Source: Ecdyonurus torrentis (Eukaryota; Arthropoda; Insecta; Ephemeroptera; Heptageniidae). Taken from it: DNA of 64,000 bases. Of the stretch, positions 1-14,100 are shown in pieces. The position numbers and the translations under genes were made by a program. The notes beneath the pieces were generated by a model. The model did no database searches, was not told the origin of the DNA, and worked only from the letters and a program-made list of their open reading frames with translations. Numbering within the stretch: position 1 is the stretch's first letter; every line of letters starts with the position of its first letter. Location: the NCBI GenBank assembly GCA_949318235.1, contig OX439127.1, forward strand, positions 32,140,873 to 32,204,872. The letters run 5' to 3'.

Positions 1-911
1 TCAGCGTAAAGTTTAATAATTAATGTTGTTTTATTTATGCAAATATGCGAGTTGTGAATTCACAAAATCGCTTTTCATATTTCACGCGTTGCTTATATGC
101 TCCTTTAGCAAATTTGTCGTTCAGAAAAACGTAGTAATTATATAATATAAAATAATATGCCAATACATCTTCATTTTTTAATGTGTAATGTGTATTTTAT
201 TAGTAATTTTGCAATAGTACGTATTTTGCAGTGGTAGTATCGGATACTACCTATTGGGCAATAGGTAGTATCGGATTTGACGTTTTTGCGTTGTATTTTG
301 GATTTACAGTAATGTCGCTTAGTTATGTTGTTAAGAAAAGAAAGAAATAAAACTAAAAATAAAAGATAATAATTAAATATAATACGTTGATAACGCAGAA
401 CAAATATTTCCCAAATTAATCTGCGCTGGAGGTAATAATATGCTCAGTTTTTATGTAGATTCATATCACGAAAATATGCGGTTGGCAATTATACATTAAG
501 AATTTGATACATTTTAATGACCTGGAGAAAAAGTAATCGTAAAGCGTACGAAATCATTTCATGATACGTACACAAGCAAAATTTTTGCATGTTAATGACA
601 CTTGAGGATTTTCCAGTCAATAATTACTACTTGGTTTTGGATTTTGCAAGTTTTTGCGGAAATCGGATTGGCGATGGGCTATCCTGAATTATTACAAATT
701 TTGCCAGGAGAACCTCACGTCTCGTCCGATGTACTTTTCTAGAGAGAGGAAAGGAACAAAACATAAACAACATGAATAGAATTAAGCTTGTAAATACAGA
801 ATAAAGATAAAGACTCTCATAAAAACTGAAACTCCAAATATAATGACTCCACTCGGCTGTAATGTTAACGTGGCTCAAATTTACCCCCGTATGTCCTACA
901 TGCAAAAATAA
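1..911. other. Upstream flank of the ZC3H4-like gene; no coding exon recognised
   Basis: AT-rich sequence. It may hold a missing 5' exon or promoter, but I see no convincing ATG exon. A 92-codon frame on the minus strand at 627-905 has no recognisable product. A small repeat-palindrome lies at 233-277. Nothing else stands out. Confidence 0.4.
233..277. repeat. Short direct/inverted repeat GGTAGTATCGGAT
   Basis: GGTAGTATCGGAT occurs twice (233 and 264). The first copy is itself palindromic with ATACTACC, and the copies flank CTATTGGGCAATAG, another palindrome. It can fold as a hairpin. Function unknown. Confidence 0.5.
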
Positions 912-973
912 ATCAAATTAGACGAGATTGAAGGCAAATGGAATGACATCAGCGATATTTTGAAACTTTGCAG

Positions 974-1154
974 CTCGGTTGACGAAGTGGATGAGGAGGA
1001 TTTAGAGGATGGTGAAATTTTGGATGATGAAGAAGAGGCTAACGCCGCTAGTGCCGCTGGCACTGAATGCCCCCCGATCCAACCCCTCAACCAGGCGCCT
1101 GTACCTGCTGATACTGATGCCGTGGCCAAACAATGCAAGCCAGACACTTCCAAA
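974..1154 (+). CDS. ZC3H4-like gene, first visible exon (acidic N-terminal region)
   Basis: Encodes an acidic stretch including DEEDLEDGEILDDEEEA, the Glu/Asp-Gly-Glu region typical of ZC3H4/ZC3H6/ZC3H8 N-termini. The donor is CAAA|GTATGT at 1155, phase 0. The acceptor is uncertain. A good one (ACTTTGCAG) ends at 973, giving an exon that starts one base before a codon; a weaker AAATTAG ends at 921. The frame stays open back to 912, where a TAA at 909-911 closes it, and no in-frame ATG exists in the open segment. The start codon must therefore lie in an upstream exon, either in 1-900 or outside the window. Confidence 0.75.
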
Positions 1155-2716
1155 GTATGTTAATACAAGTGGTCGCTCAACTGGAGAATAGCACACAAAC
1201 ACTTTTTACACCATACATCACGAAATACATTCTTGAGTCGTGATTTTTTTATTATTATTATAGTTTTTTTTCCTAAATAAGTAATTAGTTCATCCACAAC
1301 ACTGATCAATAAGCTGAAAATGTTTAATGGATACCCATTATAGTCACTTTATTTGATCAGTTTGACAGACAATTTAGTATGCTGTATACACTCTCTAATA
1401 TTTTGAAGGTAAAAGCAATTACAATTTATACTTCTCTCCCAAAATAAAGTTGGTTTTTCATTATGATATAATGCAAAATAATAAGCCCGCGATAGAAGAT
1501 GTGTAAAAGTGGATTTAGTAGAAAATAAGGAATTGGAGGCGAAAAACACTAACAAAGTTCTAACAGACTACTTTATGTTCCTGTCTCAATTAAACATTAT
1601 GCTCTCTTATAGTGGCATAAAATTGCTGCAACTCAAAGTAGATTTTTTTCCTCTATATGCAGATATTTTTTACTGTAACTTACTGACAATACAGCTATTG
1701 TTTTCTTGATTTTCACAGCAATCAGATTCAAAAATAATTTGTTAACCATATTGATTGAAAGTCAGGAAAACAAAAGCTTTGAGGCCCATTTAGCTAAATT
1801 AAAAATTTCAGAAAAAAAAAATCTTGCTTACAGCTCTGAACATAAGTTTCCGAACGATTTGTGTATAGGCAACCCGAAACTACACTGTCATCTTTATGAG
1901 AAAACGCAGCGGCCGCCGCTGCATTTTCTCATAAAGATAGCATGGTGTGGTTGCGGGTGGCCTATGCAAATCGTTCTGAAACTTATATCCAGGGCTTAAC
2001 TCCTATTCCCCATTAGAAATCACGTTAAATCAAGACGCAGGAACACAAAGTCGTTATCTACCAACTTTTAGTGTGTAAATTTATAGCTCCGAGGTATTGG
2101 TTTATTTTCTAACTAAACCCTATTTTTTCAAGTCTTAGAGGAACTATCATTTTTATAGTCGGTTCTCAATTAGGATTATTATACAAAATAATTTAAAATG
2201 TCTTTTTACTGAGATAGTTACTCCCCAGATAAAAGAGAGGAAAGGAAAAGAAGGAAAACTTGTATGTGAAATTTCTAATTTAATGGTCTTTTTTATCAAC
2301 GTGATCAGAGAAAATAGAGCAATTAACTTGACATACAGACGAAGTAGTTTTTTTCTTCTCTGATTACGCAAGTTATATTATTTATACGTTATCATTTTGT
2401 TTTAAAATATTGTAATAAGAAATTGAAAGAAACCCAAAATATTTTCAAATTGTTATTTCTTTTTAGATATGATTATCTTTTTAAGCTTATTGTAGCAGAG
2501 CTCTTAGTTTGTAAATTTTAATTTTGAAATATCGTGATATATATATTTATAAATATATATATATATTATAGAATTATATTATGACCTATTATTGGTACAC
2601 ACACAATTTATAGATTATTCATGTATGCAGTGAGAGATAAAGGAATTCTTAAATATTGCTGACTTTTTCCCCGATGCTACTGTACATATTTATATACTAC
2701 TATATTATAAACTGCT

Positions 2717-2774
<58 letters not shown>

Positions 2775-5700
2775 GTATATATATATATGCGTAACTTATC
2801 CTAATTTTCGTTAAATAATACCACTTATAATATGAATATTGAATTAATATTATGAATTATATTGTTGAATGACCGTAAATGTGGATGCTTCTTTTGATCA
2901 TCCCCATTGAATCACTGAAACTGCTATCATTATTAAAACTGAAATATGAATTACTGTATATGTAGTTGATTAAGAGATGTTGAAATAGGCCCCGAAATAT
3001 TAAGTGACGACAAGAAACAGTAGTTTAAACGATGTAATAGGACGTTGCATAAAACTAAGTGGAATTTAGAAAGAGATATTAAATACACCTTCAAAGTGGA
3101 CGCAGTTTCTACTTTCAATTGAAAAATAAAATTATCAATAAAAGACTGCAATATGCAATACAGATTCTAAAAGGAAATCGGAGAATTTGTTAAAACAGAA
3201 ACAATAATATTAATTAGACGGACAATTCGCGGCAGGATAATTTTCTAATGTATGATTCTTTAGCGGACATCTCGCAACTGGTCATTGTTCGACATCGGAC
3301 AGTTCGTGACATTGAACAACCTTGCTACACCATCAACTTTTGACATGTGACAATTTGCATCGCGAGGCTATTAGCTATATGTATAATTTTATAGATTACA
3401 GATAATGTATAGGCGACGACTTTAAATATGTTTAATTATTTGATTAAAATTAAAGTTTATGTGTATGACATTATAGCCCACTACTAAAGATGTAGTATGT
3501 AAAACTTAAAGTATATTTTGGGTGTGTTTATAAGAAATAATGTCATGTTAATATTTTGTGTAATATATTTTAAGGTATGAGAAAATATAGTTTTTTAACG
3601 TTTTTATTGTGTACGTTTTGGGTATGTCTAAGAAGCAAAAAAAAAAAAAAAAAAAAAAAAACCTTGCAAAATACCATTGAGGCAATATTTAGCAAATTTA
3701 TTACTATATTATTATTTCTGTATATAAATATGCAAATTAAACGAACTATTTTATAAATTTGAAATCACTTGAAAATTTATCAAGGAAAAAAAAAATGTAA
3801 TAAAATAAAAATTGCATTATCGTTAATGAAATATTTTCTCATCCTAAGTTTAAAAATACGACGAATAAATTGCATAAATCGTTCTTTAATTTTTCGTGTA
3901 AAATAGAACTCGTTCACAACATATAAAACAATATTGTTGCCACAATTATTTAAATCAAATACATCTATCCAAAGTTTATAGTTTTAAAACGACGGGGCTC
4001 TATGTCGTAAATATAATTATATAGGATGCAGTAATGAACATAACAAAGTTAGAAAATAATAATAAAAATGGAACCTTTACTACCCATATTATCCTTTTAC
4101 AGTACTGTGACTCTGTGACTGTTTTTCTTGCATATAATATAGTACAACACATTTGTTACAGATTATCCCTTGTATAGCGAATAGTCCCGTGGTACAAACT
4201 GTCCGCGAATCGCGAATCGCTTATGTTAACAGTTGTCGCGCTATAGCAAATTGACCCGTCACAAATTGTCCAATTTTCCTGAATTTTCCTGATATGTGAA
4301 TTTCTAGTTTTTGATTTCATAAAGTATTTTTAAATCATTTTTGAAAATAAAAAAATAACGTCACGGGCGGTATGTTGGCATAGAAAAATGTTGCGGCCTG
4401 TGACGCCATGTCGCGACTTTAAAAAATTAATTAAAAATGCGTGAAGAGTTTAAGAATTAGAAATTCGCGTATCTATCGATGCAGGAAAATGTCCTCTTTT
4501 AGAATATGCAATAAAATTTCCACTAATTTTTTTTTTTAGTCTTCCTCATTGTCCGTCACGAATTGTCCGTCACGAATTGTACGTCCTTTTAACGAATCGT
4601 CCTAGAAGATAACTGAATGATTATAATTAAAATGATAGTTTGTGATATACATTTCATGACTGGAAAACTTGCTACAGCTATATATGATTCACCACTGCGG
4701 ACAATTGGCTAGATCAGATAATTCGTGACAAAGAATAAATCGGACAGTGATATAGAAAATTTTGCTACTAATTGGAACACGAGAGACAATTCGCTATACT
4801 ATATCCGTGACAATAGTATGCTGTATATGGCATAAAAACACATGTTTAATTTTATACACATGCAAGGGTTGAATGGGCAAATTATAAACATTTGTTATTT
4901 TTTTATTACAATCAGTTGCTCGCTTTACAGCGTGATCACGTCAATCTTACGTAGAAAAGATACGCAAACTTAACAAATGATAGTTATTTTCAATGCTTAA
5001 TTGCTACAAATACCAAATATTTTTCGCCTGAAAAAAAAAAAAAATAATAATAATAAAAGTAATGATAGTAAAAAAAGAAGACTTACAATATATATACATT
5101 TTTTTTTATATATATTTAATTCAATGAATTTTATTATTTACGAAATTTTTCGTTTATAGATTTGGAGCTTCATAATATTTTGAAAAACTGTTACAATTAT
5201 TTTAGTTAAATATAAATCCAACTTTTAATTTTTTCTGAGCTGTGTACAGTATACCATCTAAAGAATTATAGTAAAATTAACATAAAAAGAAAGAAAATAA
5301 TAATAATAATGCAAAATCTACTATCTATCTCCTTGTACATATTACATAACGTTTATAATAATATATTTTATGTATACGTTTATACATATTTTACTATTCC
5401 ATTTCAACACTTTGTTTAATGAGCATTACAAATTTACCACGAACTTTTAAATGGTAAAATATATTTTAACGATCTTGTGTTCATAGTACTGCTTTTTTTA
5501 CCCCTTCTGTTCTTAAAGAGTATAAGCATGCATACTATTATCACGGAAAGCCAATGGTCCACTGTAGTAAATCCTATTTTATCACGAGTTTTGTCACTAG
5601 CAAATTGTCCGTTACAAATTACCTGTATTAAATTGTCATTAAAACAAACGTAATAGATTCATTCTGTAAGATAGACTATAAAAGTAAATGATGTAAACCT

Positions 5701-6100
5701 GAACTGATATACAAAGTGCGTCGAGTTGCAGACGTGTGCGCCATCAGTTGCTCGTGTCTATATACATATTTTGTTTCATTTCAAGATTTTTTAAGAGCAA
5801 TTTTAAGACAACAAAACATGATATTTTAAGGACAGACTGGTTACGTGTATTGAAAGTGACGCGCATTGTATATCCATCAATTCATAGTGCATGAAACCGC
5901 ATCCATACTTTATGTCGCTATATATCTATAATTTATGTGTGAATTGCTGTAATAATTAATTGTTTACAAAATTATATTGAATATTATGTTGAATTTAAGT
6001 ATGACATGATATATTTAAAAATATATAACACTAAAAGATAGGACACCTACACTCCTGTATGAAGCAGTAATTGCTATGTAGACTTTCAATGGAGAGATAG

Positions 6101-6131
<31 letters not shown>

Positions 6132-8146
6132 TTAATCATTGTAGTAGTCTAAATATTATGTGTTGTGGATGACTCGTGATTTTAAATAATATATGTATAA
6201 ATTTGAAATATTTTCAAGTGTAGGTAAAAGAATAAAAATTAAAGAACTGGTGCTTTTTTTTACAGAGTGGTGAGGGTCGTAGCAGTGGTAGCAGCAGGCG
6301 CAAGGCGGACGATCATGACGACAGCCGCCACAAACGAGATAGACACAAACATCACAAGAAAAGACACAGGGAAGGAGATGAAGATGGACCACGGGATGGC
6401 AAAGTAAGATTTTTTTTTTTTAATTTTTAAATACTTATTAAAGTAGTAGGTTCCATTTTTCATTGTTCCTGTTGCTAAAATAAAATAAAGATATTAAAAA
6501 ATGCCTCACAATCATACCTTTGCTTGTCACGACAGCGTGCTAAGCGTACGTCATCCAGGAAAGAACGTCACAGTGAGGAAGAAAATGATGAAGAAATGAT
6601 GTTTGTACGAGGAGCTTCACCAAGCTGCAATTCAAATTCACCAAAGATGCAGGAACATTTCTCACAATTTGGGGGTGATGCAGGTAATTATATATATAAG
6701 TTATCAGTGTCATCTGCCATCATTATATAAGTTTGAATAGAAAGAAAGAAAGAAAAACGGGAGAAATTTTTATTTTCATTTATGTTGGAGAGGTTAAATT
6801 GGAATTCTTTATTTCTTCTAAATATGGATGAAGCAGATAATGTAATTTTAAAAACAAATATTGAAAATTTGAATTAGTAAGAAAATAAATTTTGCAGGTC
6901 ATTATGAGTATGATTCTGAAAATGATGATGGCTCCAACTCTCCTAACCTGCGTGGCGATTCAAATAGAGGCAACACTAGGCGACGGCGAGGTAGTGGTGG
7001 CCCAAGAAGTGGTGGACGCAACAGCAGTGATAGAACTAACAGTAAACGTAAAGATGGGCCAAGTTCACGGAGAGGTACCAGTCACATGGACAAGAAAAGA
7101 GAGTGTATGTTTTATTCACAAGGAAAATGCCAAAAAGTAAGTTAATATCCATCTAAACTTTTCACTTAAAACTCAAGAATAATATCGAGCATCATGGATA
7201 GTAAATGGTCGCCAGGATTTTTGTATTTTTTTCAACTTTCCATAATAATATCACCACATTAGGACTTTGAAAAAAAAATTAATACCAATACTCTTGTAAT
7301 GTGCACATATCGGACAGTAAACGTGTAAAGTTTTAAAAATTTCCTGCTTATTTTAGCCTTGCTAATGATTAAATAGCCATAAGAAACACCGATTTGACAC
7401 TTCATTTTTTTAATCATGGAATTTACATGCTAGTTATCTTTACAACCGATAGTGATGAAAATTTCATACTTGATGGACAGAGTAAACAAATGCTATTTTT
7501 TAAAAATTTATAATATTATGCTTTTGATGTAGAGTGTGAGATACTATGTGTGTTCAGTATATGATATTTTATTGACACAACATCCCATGCTTTCAACGTC
7601 TATTTTATCTAAAAGTATCTAGCACTTTTGCATGCTAGAACATTTGATCCCAAGTTCTAATTAACTGTATAAATTAGAGAATCTTTGCTTTGTATTAATT
7701 TTCAATTAATGCGCTCTAATGTCTGTACAGCTCTGGCCAAAAGTTCCCGAACTATTTGCATAGGCAACCCGCAACCACACTATGTTATCTTTATGAGAAA
7801 ACGCAGAGGTCGCGGCTGCCCCTTTCGGGAACTTTTGGCCAGAGCTGTACCTACCTACTATTCTCTAGTATTAATTTATTTTTAATTCTTAACATATGTT
7901 ATATAATTTAAGAATAATATTTAATAGTAAATAAATGATAAAAATAAAAGGTATAAATATAAACAACAATATAAGTTATTAAGGAAAAAAAAAAAAAAAA
8001 AAAAAAAAATCTAATATTGCCTTTTTTTTTTTTTTTTTTTTTTTTTTGTTATTATTATTTTTTAGCAAATGAAAAAAGTTTTAAAGGTATGGCTCAATTT
8101 AAGTTTTGTTTATTATTAAGATTAGAGAAGCACCTTGTTGAATTGC

Positions 8147-8177
<31 letters not shown>

Positions 8178-11100
8178 AATTACTTTGTACAAAGAACCTA
8201 AAGTAAAATCTGTATTACATATAACATTGTGAAGTGATGCATAGAAACAAGAAATCAATGTTGCAATAAATACACAAGAACAAGAAGAAAAAGAAAAGAA
8301 AAGAAAAAAAAAAAAAAAAAAAAAAAAAACTTGTTAATAAGAAAAGAACCATACAAATAACTAGATGACTGCAAACACATGCATACACGCATGCATTGTA
8401 ACTTATATACATATATGACAGCATAATTTATTTTGTTCACAGGGCGACGACTGTCCTTACTTGCACTCGATATGTCCATCTCGCAAGCTGGAGTTGTGTA
8501 AATTCTACCTAATGGATTGCTGTGCTAAGAAAGACAAGTGTCTGTACATGCATTCAGACTTCCCTTGCAAATTTTACCACACAGGAATGAAATGCTTCTC
8601 ATCAGATCGTTGCAAATTTAGCCATGAACCTTTGACAGATTCCACGCGCCAGATATTGCTCAAGGTAAATTGCATGAGGATATAAGTCAATTTTCTGTGA
8701 AATCTGTTTGATAAAATAGTGTCATGGTAAAATAAATAATCAAGCATAGAAGAGCCACATCGTATGTGATTGTTCTTAGATTAGTATTTTCTTATGATTT
8801 TACTTTTTGTCATACATCATGTTATCATACTTTACCTTTACTGTAATCATGTCAAACGACTTAGTCTTATTGATAGGTGCTGGAATTGCACACATATAGG
8901 CTGACCATGTCCTAAATACACAGTCTGGCATTCACCATAATATCCTAGTTTATTGCAATCTAGTTGATGCAATGAAATCAATGCTATCCAAATACTGAAC
9001 ATCATCTTGAAAAGCTTGTAAACACTCACGACATGTATGACATTTTGTGGTCTCTTACCTTACATTTGTACCCAGCAGTGGCTCTTGCTTGTTCTGCCAT
9101 ACCAGCTTAGCTGTATATGTTTATTTGAGTTATTTAAAAGAAAGTAGCAACTTAAGAACTATACAACTTCAATTACTGTAATTGATTTTTTTTTTATTAT
9201 TTTTTTTACAGCATATTGAAACTGCACCTAAAGAAATATTAGGAGAATTTCCTCGTCTTCCTCGGAACAGTTCTGGTGAGGTAATTCTTCCAGAACCCAT
9301 CGCTCAAGACGATAGCCCACCACCCAGCCAACTTCCCAGTGGGCAGCAGAAGAAAATTCCTTCCTTATTTGAGATTGAAATCAAGCCTCCACCAGAACTG
9401 AGTAATTTGCTCAATGAAAATACAGATGAAGCAATGGAGACGCCAGATGACACAAGGCACGCCCCTGCTGGCCGAGGTCATCGAACTCATGCAATGCCAC
9501 GACCTGGAGGATTCTACCATGAACGCAACTCACCAAGGTCAGAAGAGGATGAAGATGAGGAAGAGGAGGATTCAGAAGAGGACAACTTTGAAACACAGTT
9601 ACGCAAGTGCATGGAAGCACAGAGGCTAGAAAGGGAGAGGAAAGAAAGAGAAGAAGGTACCCACGACAATAAGAAAGTAGATTCAGAATCAAAGGAAATT
9701 CATATAGAAATTAAGCAGGAAATAAAAGAAGTTATACCAATGAAAGAGGAAAAGAAGAAAGATAGGAAAGAAAATGAAGAAACCAAACCAGTTCAAAAAG
9801 AGAAGGTAAAAATATTTCAGATATAGTTACAGGTACTATATACACTCTGGCCAAAACAAGGTCGTTCCTGCCAAAATTTGTGTCAGCGGTGCTAAACCAA
9901 TCAGAGAACGTGTTATAAACCTACCAGCCAATCACAGTTGACTTTACATTGCTAATTACACTGTATCCGCTTGAACTAGTATTGGGAGAAGTGTATATGT
10001 ATATAGTTTTAATTTCACTTACTGCATGTACACAAAAGTATGTTTTCTTGAATACAACTTTTAAATGCTTCTTGAAAAATCAGGAGGGGGGGGGGGGGAT
10101 ATTAAGGAATAAATAATGTTCGGAAAATGAATAGTAAATAAATTAAAGTAAGAAAATATGAGAGAATGAGAAAGAGAGAGAGAGAGAGAGAGATTTTAAA
10201 GTTTATATATATTTTTATTTATTTATGTATTTTTATTTTTTTAAAATTTGACATAATATTTTTAATTATTCATTAATATTATTAGTTTATTGCAGGGTCG
10301 GACTGGCAATCAAGGGGCCTCGTCCGCAAAAGGGGTGTAACACCCTCTTTAGGGGCCACAAAGGGGGCGTAACACCCTAGTTACGCCCCTTTTTGGGCCT
10401 TAGGGGCCTCCAAACAGGGGGGGCCACGTCCGCAATTGCGGACTTGCTCTTATGGCCAGTCCAAGCCTGGTTTATTGTCACCACAGTTCAATCATGACTT
10501 GCTAATTTTTGAGGATTGAGTAATGACAACAAGTGTTGTATTACAAGAATGCAAATAAAAACCTTTAAAATTTATCCTTAATTAAAACAATAATATGTAG
10601 ATTCATGTAACTGAAGCCTTTATAGTACAGAAGATGCACAATTATGTAACTAAAGGTAAAAATATGGTTTAACAATCAATGAGATATACGATTAACTTCA
10701 CGCTCTACACAGGGAAATAATAAAAGGTCATGGGCCATTTTCTAATCTATAACTCTAGTGAAGGCAGTAAAAGTATTAATAATAGTAAGCAACAATAATA
10801 ATTAGCAATGTTTTGCAAACCAATGGACCACTTGCAATCAAATGTTTTTAATTGTTGCAACGTGTAAGTGAAAATGATTTTTCCATAAGAAATGCATTGA
10901 GAAAATTTCTTATTATTATAAAAAGTTCGTTCATTGCAAGTGGTCCATTAAAGTTTCGATGTACCCACTTTCAAAATTATATCGCATTTTATTGATTAAT
11001 ATTTGATCTATCCAATGTATATTACATTATATTACATAGAAATAAACAAAATATTGAGAATATAAACTCTCTCGCTCTCCCACTCTCTTAAAAATGTGTT

Positions 11101-14100
11101 GCAGTAACTAAAAATGCAGTGCATTAATGCTTACAATATTTCTCAAATAGTAATATTTGATATTCTCTGAAAATTATATGTAAGCATGTGCGTTTCAAAA
11201 TATTTTTAGCTCTTCAAACTACGATAACAATAATTTTTAATAAAGAAAGAGTAATAATAAAAAATAAGATACATAGAAAAATGAAAAGGTTCCAAAAAGT
11301 ATTAAAAAAAAAAGAAAAAAAAAAGCAATATTTAGAAATGACTAATTGTGCTAGAGTAGGCAGGGTAAAAGTAATACATGCATAGCATAAAAATTTATCA
11401 GTTTAAAGAGTCCTAAAAAAAGGGCTAATTGTTTTTTCCAAAGATAGTTTCCAAAAATATTTTGTTTACTGTTTTGTCAGCAATTTGTAGATACTCAAGC
11501 TGCAATTATTATTATTCTAAAAAAAAAAAAAATAATAATAATAATAATAATAGTAATAATAAATGAAAAAAAAAACTGTATCAACTCTATCTGATTCAGT
11601 CTAATGAATTTTCTTTTTTAAATTACAGGTGTATTTGTGTACTTGTTAACTACCTCAACTACTTTATTTTCATTATTATTATTATTTGAGCAGACATGCA
11701 CTGTTCAAGTGCCCTGAAAATTATGTACTGTAACATGATTGTTGTTCACATTTTAAGTAGAGATGTGATTGCTTCATGTTGCAGACTCCTCCTCCAGTGT
11801 CCAAAGTCAAGACTGAAGTGAAACAAGAGGTAGTGGAGCAGAGTGAGGTGGCAGCCAAGGCAGAGAGACAACGCAGGCAGCTTGAGGCCGACCAAGCCGA
11901 AGAAGATGATGAGGAGGACGAAGACCAGCTTGTGATGGCCACATTTGATGAAGAAGACACTGATGAAGTCAAGATCAAATCTTATCAACCCACCAGCACT
12001 CGAGGTAACGCTTTTGTCCACAGTATATATTTCACAGATACACGTTTTCTTAACTTTTATATTGATTTTGCTTTTTTAATGTTTTTAGTGCACAGTTTCA
12101 AAGGAAAACCCCAAAAATTATCTTTGAGAGAAAATTTCTCTTATTATTGTAAACTATAAAAAAAATATGGATTTTTTTTTTCATAAATTGAATTTATAGT
12201 GACGTTTGAAAAATTGACTTCTAATTTTCATTCTTTTTCTTTTGTATGTGTAAGTTAAATTTGGATAATACTGTAATAATATTACACTTAAATATTTAAA
12301 ATTAAAACACTCAACACTCATTAGCAAAGGCAAGTGATAGTGCATAGCAGGTTGTCAAAGGTTTCGGTATTGATTATTTTTATGCTGAATGTTTGTTGTG
12401 TTGCCTGTGCAGATGAAGAGAGCAGTGGTGATACTGGTGATGAAGCAGTCGCAACAGCAGCGGCATTAGAAGCGGACGAGGACGACGATGAAGAAGATGG
12501 AGGCTCTGCAAGTGAAGATGATGACGTACCAATTCCCAAGCACTTGCCAAAAAAACAGCGTGAATTGTTCCTGAGGATTCAACAGCAGCAAGCTCAGCGC
12601 GCTGCAGCAGCTGCTGCAGAGGCCGCTGACATTGGGACAGCAAAGCTGCATGAACAAAATTTAGCATCAAAAAAACAAGATGAGTTAGATAAGGTGTCAG
12701 ACAAAGACGAGGAAAATATGGAAGAAATAGAAGACGACTTTAGTCTTCCAACACGCGATGAAGACTGGTACTCAAGTGATGATGAAGTAGAGGAGGAGAA
12801 GACGCTTATGAAAAATATACTTAAAAATCTATCCAAACAGGTATTTAATTAATGTCACACTTTTCAAAGTTAAATAATTTTTAGTTTAAGATCCAGTATA
12901 CTCATTAATGATGACAAACGTTTCAGCCCTCAAACCAATGCAGTCCTGCAACTGATGCTGAGGAGTGCTCTACCTCGGCTGAAACAAAGGCAAAGGAAGC
13001 AATGGATTCCAATAGAACGCGAGTGATGGAGCAACTGAACTTGTCGAACATCAATATCACTGATGATATTAGCAGACTTCTAAGCTCGATTCGTTCTACA
13101 GCTAGCAAGTCTGAAACAAAGTAAGACAACTTGATCACATACATTTTAAATCGCTTTATGACAGCCAATATGTTTTGCCCATATTTACGGAGTGAGACAA
13201 GCGGAACTATACAGTATTACACTTGTTTAGGATGTAGATTAGGCAGTTAGATTATTATTATATACTTACAAATTACAATTTGTTGTCGTTATTGTTGTAA
13301 AATTGAATAACAAATAATAATAAAAATTAAGGTATATCAAAAAAATAAATGCAAATAAACAAAAATGTTAATGACATGATAAATTGGAAAAAAAAAAAAA
13401 AAAAAAAACTTTCGATAGAGGAAAATTATTGTTGGCGCCCCAGCAAAAACAAAAGTTTTTCAACAAGTTTTAATTTTATAGGATCATATAATCATTAATT
13501 ATCCCACCAATATATGACTTGACAAAAAAATATGAATTATATATAATTAATTATACATTATCAATTAATTATTGCAAAGGTGATTTCTTTAAACTGGGAG
13601 AGTGCCAGATGGACATTAAAAATAGATGCATTAATAACCATTTAACATCAACAATAAGTTTTAAATTTAAGAAAAGCTCTCTTCTTTTATTACCAACTAG
13701 GATCAGAGTCGAGGTGTAGGGTGGGAGCGATGAGAAGATAAATGAACACATATACGTAACCATGATGACATACTCTTGAGTATTTCGCAGGGTGCTGCTT
13801 GGCCTGATTTGGGTTTAGTTTTCTGGGAGAATAAACTTGCAGAGTTACCGTTAGATATTATTTACAAATATGAGGTTTATTTATTTATTGTTTTAATAGA
13901 AAATGTATCCATGTGTTATTTTTGATGAGAAAATTTTAGGAATAAGCAAAACAAAAAGGCTAATGACTAATGACCCTCTCATAATTTGTTTTCTCATATT
14001 TATGTAAGTTATGCTGAAAAGCCTAATTATTCATAACAAACCTTGACTGGTGGTTCAGTTCTCTTGAGGCCCAAATCTAAGTTTCCCTCCATTGCTTAAA

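Larger units (their letters stand above)
1155..6265 (+). other. Intron 1 of the ZC3H4-like gene (5.1 kb)
   Basis: Non-coding, AT-rich. It contains a TA-flanked palindromic MITE (1831-1996), a (CT)n microsatellite (2720-2768), a poly(A) run (3637-3660), two clusters of GGACAATTCG-type words (3215-5623) and a GA-rich tract before 6132. I see no coding exon in it. Confidence 0.7.
9806..11784 (+). other. Intron 6 of the ZC3H4-like gene (2 kb)
   Basis: Contains a poly(G) run (10085-10098), an (AG)n run (about 10163-10192), a hAT MITE with exact 8-bp target duplication (10293-10469), a small inverted-repeat element (10822-10949) and A/TAA-rich tracts near 11520-11575. At 9848 an ACTCTGGCCAAAAC word resembles the mariner-like MITE end but has no partner. 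Confidence 0.7.

Noticed and set aside
9841..9990. ACTCTGGCCAAAAC word like the mariner-type MITE end
   Set aside because: No inverted partner and no TA duplication found; possibly a solo fragment.
12005..12159. Open frame continuing past exon 7
   Set aside because: The GTAACG donor and the in-phase join to exon 8, which restores conserved motifs, show this is intron.
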